The translations under genes were made by a program, and so were the position numbers. A stretch of DNA of 64,000 nucleotides from Streptomyces graminofaciens (GTDB taxonomy: Bacteria; Actinomycetota; Actinomycetes; Streptomycetales; Streptomycetaceae): the NCBI RefSeq assembly GCF_030294945.1, contig NZ_AP018448.1, positions 7,470,001 through 7,534,000 of the forward strand, given 5' to 3'. Of this stretch, positions 61,146 to 64,000 are shown piece by piece (positions within the stretch are counted from its first letter, which is position 1; every line of letters starts with the position of its first letter). The notes beneath the pieces were generated by a model, which worked only from the letters and a program-made list of their open reading frames with translations, had not been told where the DNA came from and ran no database searches.

Positions 61146-61178
61146 GGGCACCCGGCGCGCTCGTCGCCGGGTGCCCTT
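61144..61178 (-). terminator. Terminator after acs
   Basis: AAGGGCACCCGGCG and CGCCGGGTGCCCTT flank a 7-base loop, 20 bases after the acs stop codon. Confidence 0.85.
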
Positions 61179-61197
61179 CGAGGCCGTACGTGGTTCG

Positions 61198-63156
<1,959 letters not shown>

Positions 63157-63436
63157 GACATCTCCCTTGCGGTGCTTTGCCGGGGCGACCGTTGTGTCCC
63201 AGGCCACAGCTCATCAGACCCGGACCCCTGCTGACAAGGGCCTTCTCCGGATTGGTTTAGACCTGTGGGAGTGGGTGATGGGTCGAGGCGGTCGGTCGGG
63301 GTGTGGCCGGTGTGGTCATCCGTTCCCACGGACGCGGCGGGCACGGGGTTCAGCCGCGCGACGCCTGTGGTGCGCCGGCCGACGGGCTGGGTGCGCGGCC
63401 CCGGACGACGAGGCCGCGCACCCGCCCGTATCGGCA
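63157..63436. other. Intergenic region upstream of acs
   Basis: About 280 bp. It holds the acs promoter and, at its far end, the stop side of the carbonic anhydrase. I see no further gene. Confidence 0.5.
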
Positions 63437-64000
63437 TCACGCCGGGCTGCCCAGTTCCTCCGCCGCCGCCACGTGTTCGAAGAGCTTGTCTCCGTCCGTC
63501 CCGGTGAGCAGATACGCCTGGGCCTCGCCCACATGGAAGTACATCCCATGCAGTTCGAGCACGCCCTCGCGCAGGGCCCGGGCCACCGACTCATGGGCAC
63601 GCAGATGCTCCAGCTGCTGGATGACATTGGTCAGACAGAGCTGCTCCACCGCGTCCGCCGGTTCCCGTCCGGCGAGTCGCGCCCACGGCCGGTCCTTGTC
63701 CGTCGCGCGCGCCAGGCTCGGCAGGCCGTGCCGCAGCCACCGTCTGAGGGGCGTGTGGGCGCCGCCCGGCTCGCTGTTGAGCAGCGCCTGCATGGCCCCG
63801 CAGCCGGAGTGGCCGCAGACCGTGATGGACCGCACCTTCAGCACGTCCACCGCGTACTCGATCGCCGCGGCCACCGAGTCGTCGCCGCTCTCCTCGCCGG
63901 GGGGCGGCACCAGATTGCCGACATTGCGCACGACGAAGAGGTCGCCGGGACCGCTTGAGGTGATCATCGAGGTGACGACCCGGGAGTCGGCACAGGTCAG
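63437..64000 (-). CDS. Beta-carbonic anhydrase, cut by window edge
   Basis: The frame runs off the window. The first codons seen give LTCADSRVVTSM, the first zinc motif (Cys and Asp-Arg), then DLFVVRNVGN, AAIEYAVDVLKVRSITVCGH and SGCGAMQAL with the other His and Cys ligands. The enzyme converts CO2 and bicarbonate. In many Streptomyces a SulP transporter is fused before this domain; the missing part may hold it. Confidence 0.92.
   Translation of the reverse strand: MTCADSRVVTSMITSSGPGDLFVVRNVGNLVPPPGEESGDDSVAAAIEYAVDVLKVRSITVCGHSGCGAMQALLNSEPGGAHTPLRRWLRHGLPSLARATDKDRPWARLAGREPADAVEQLCLTNVIQQLEHLRAHESVARALREGVLELHGMYFHVGEAQAYLLTGTDGDKLFEHVAAAEELGSPA

Overview
The window is high-GC, with GTG starts, third-position GC bias and gene order typical of a Streptomyces chromosome (wblA, crp, nth, acs and ask-asd lie in the order I remember from the S. 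coelicolor core). All family names below come from reading motifs; no database search was run.

Left core, 1-20 kb: a cut-off response regulator; the aspartate-family pair ask-asd; a SigE-type sigma factor with its membrane partner; a SURF1 protein; an S9 peptidase; a TrkA/RCK protein; an ECF sigma factor beside a His/Met-rich membrane protein; a zinc-economy locus (COG0523 GTPase, cysteine-free ribosomal protein L32, metal permease and TIGR03943 partner around a Zur-like box); and a WhiJ-type XRE/DUF397/ATPase module.

Mobile region, 20.66-40.13 kb: an actinomycete integrative and conjugative element (AICE) in a tRNA-Pro(CGG) gene, bounded by a 45-bp direct repeat. Its right part is the usual core: ATPase, sigma-like HTH regulator, PP2C phosphatase, FtsK/Tra, Spd proteins, RepSA, Xis and Int, with GTCTAG-type palindromes before the main units. 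Its left 8.5 kb is lower-GC cargo that looks like a defence island built up in layers: a PIN protein, a DGQHR/DndB-like protein, a SLATT membrane protein, a two-gene DUF4365 operon and an HEPN-like protein, among relics of other attachment sites (a tRNA-Ser 3' half and short direct repeats).

Right core, 40-64 kb: a Pr6Pr membrane protein, a metallophosphoesterase with a complete group II intron directly upstream of it, YqeY, a class A PBP, wblA, two ArsA-like ATPases, DUF4177 and RidA, a NUDIX protein and an MBL hydrolase, crp, an endonuclease III with a histone-like tail, a CoA-type NUDIX, MarP, an epoxide-hydrolase-like enzyme, a holin-family protein, nhaA, acs and a carbonic anhydrase cut by the window end.

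The best candidates for something undescribed are the DUF4365 plus 403-residue operon (both genes carry TTA codons) and the HEPN-like gene beside it.
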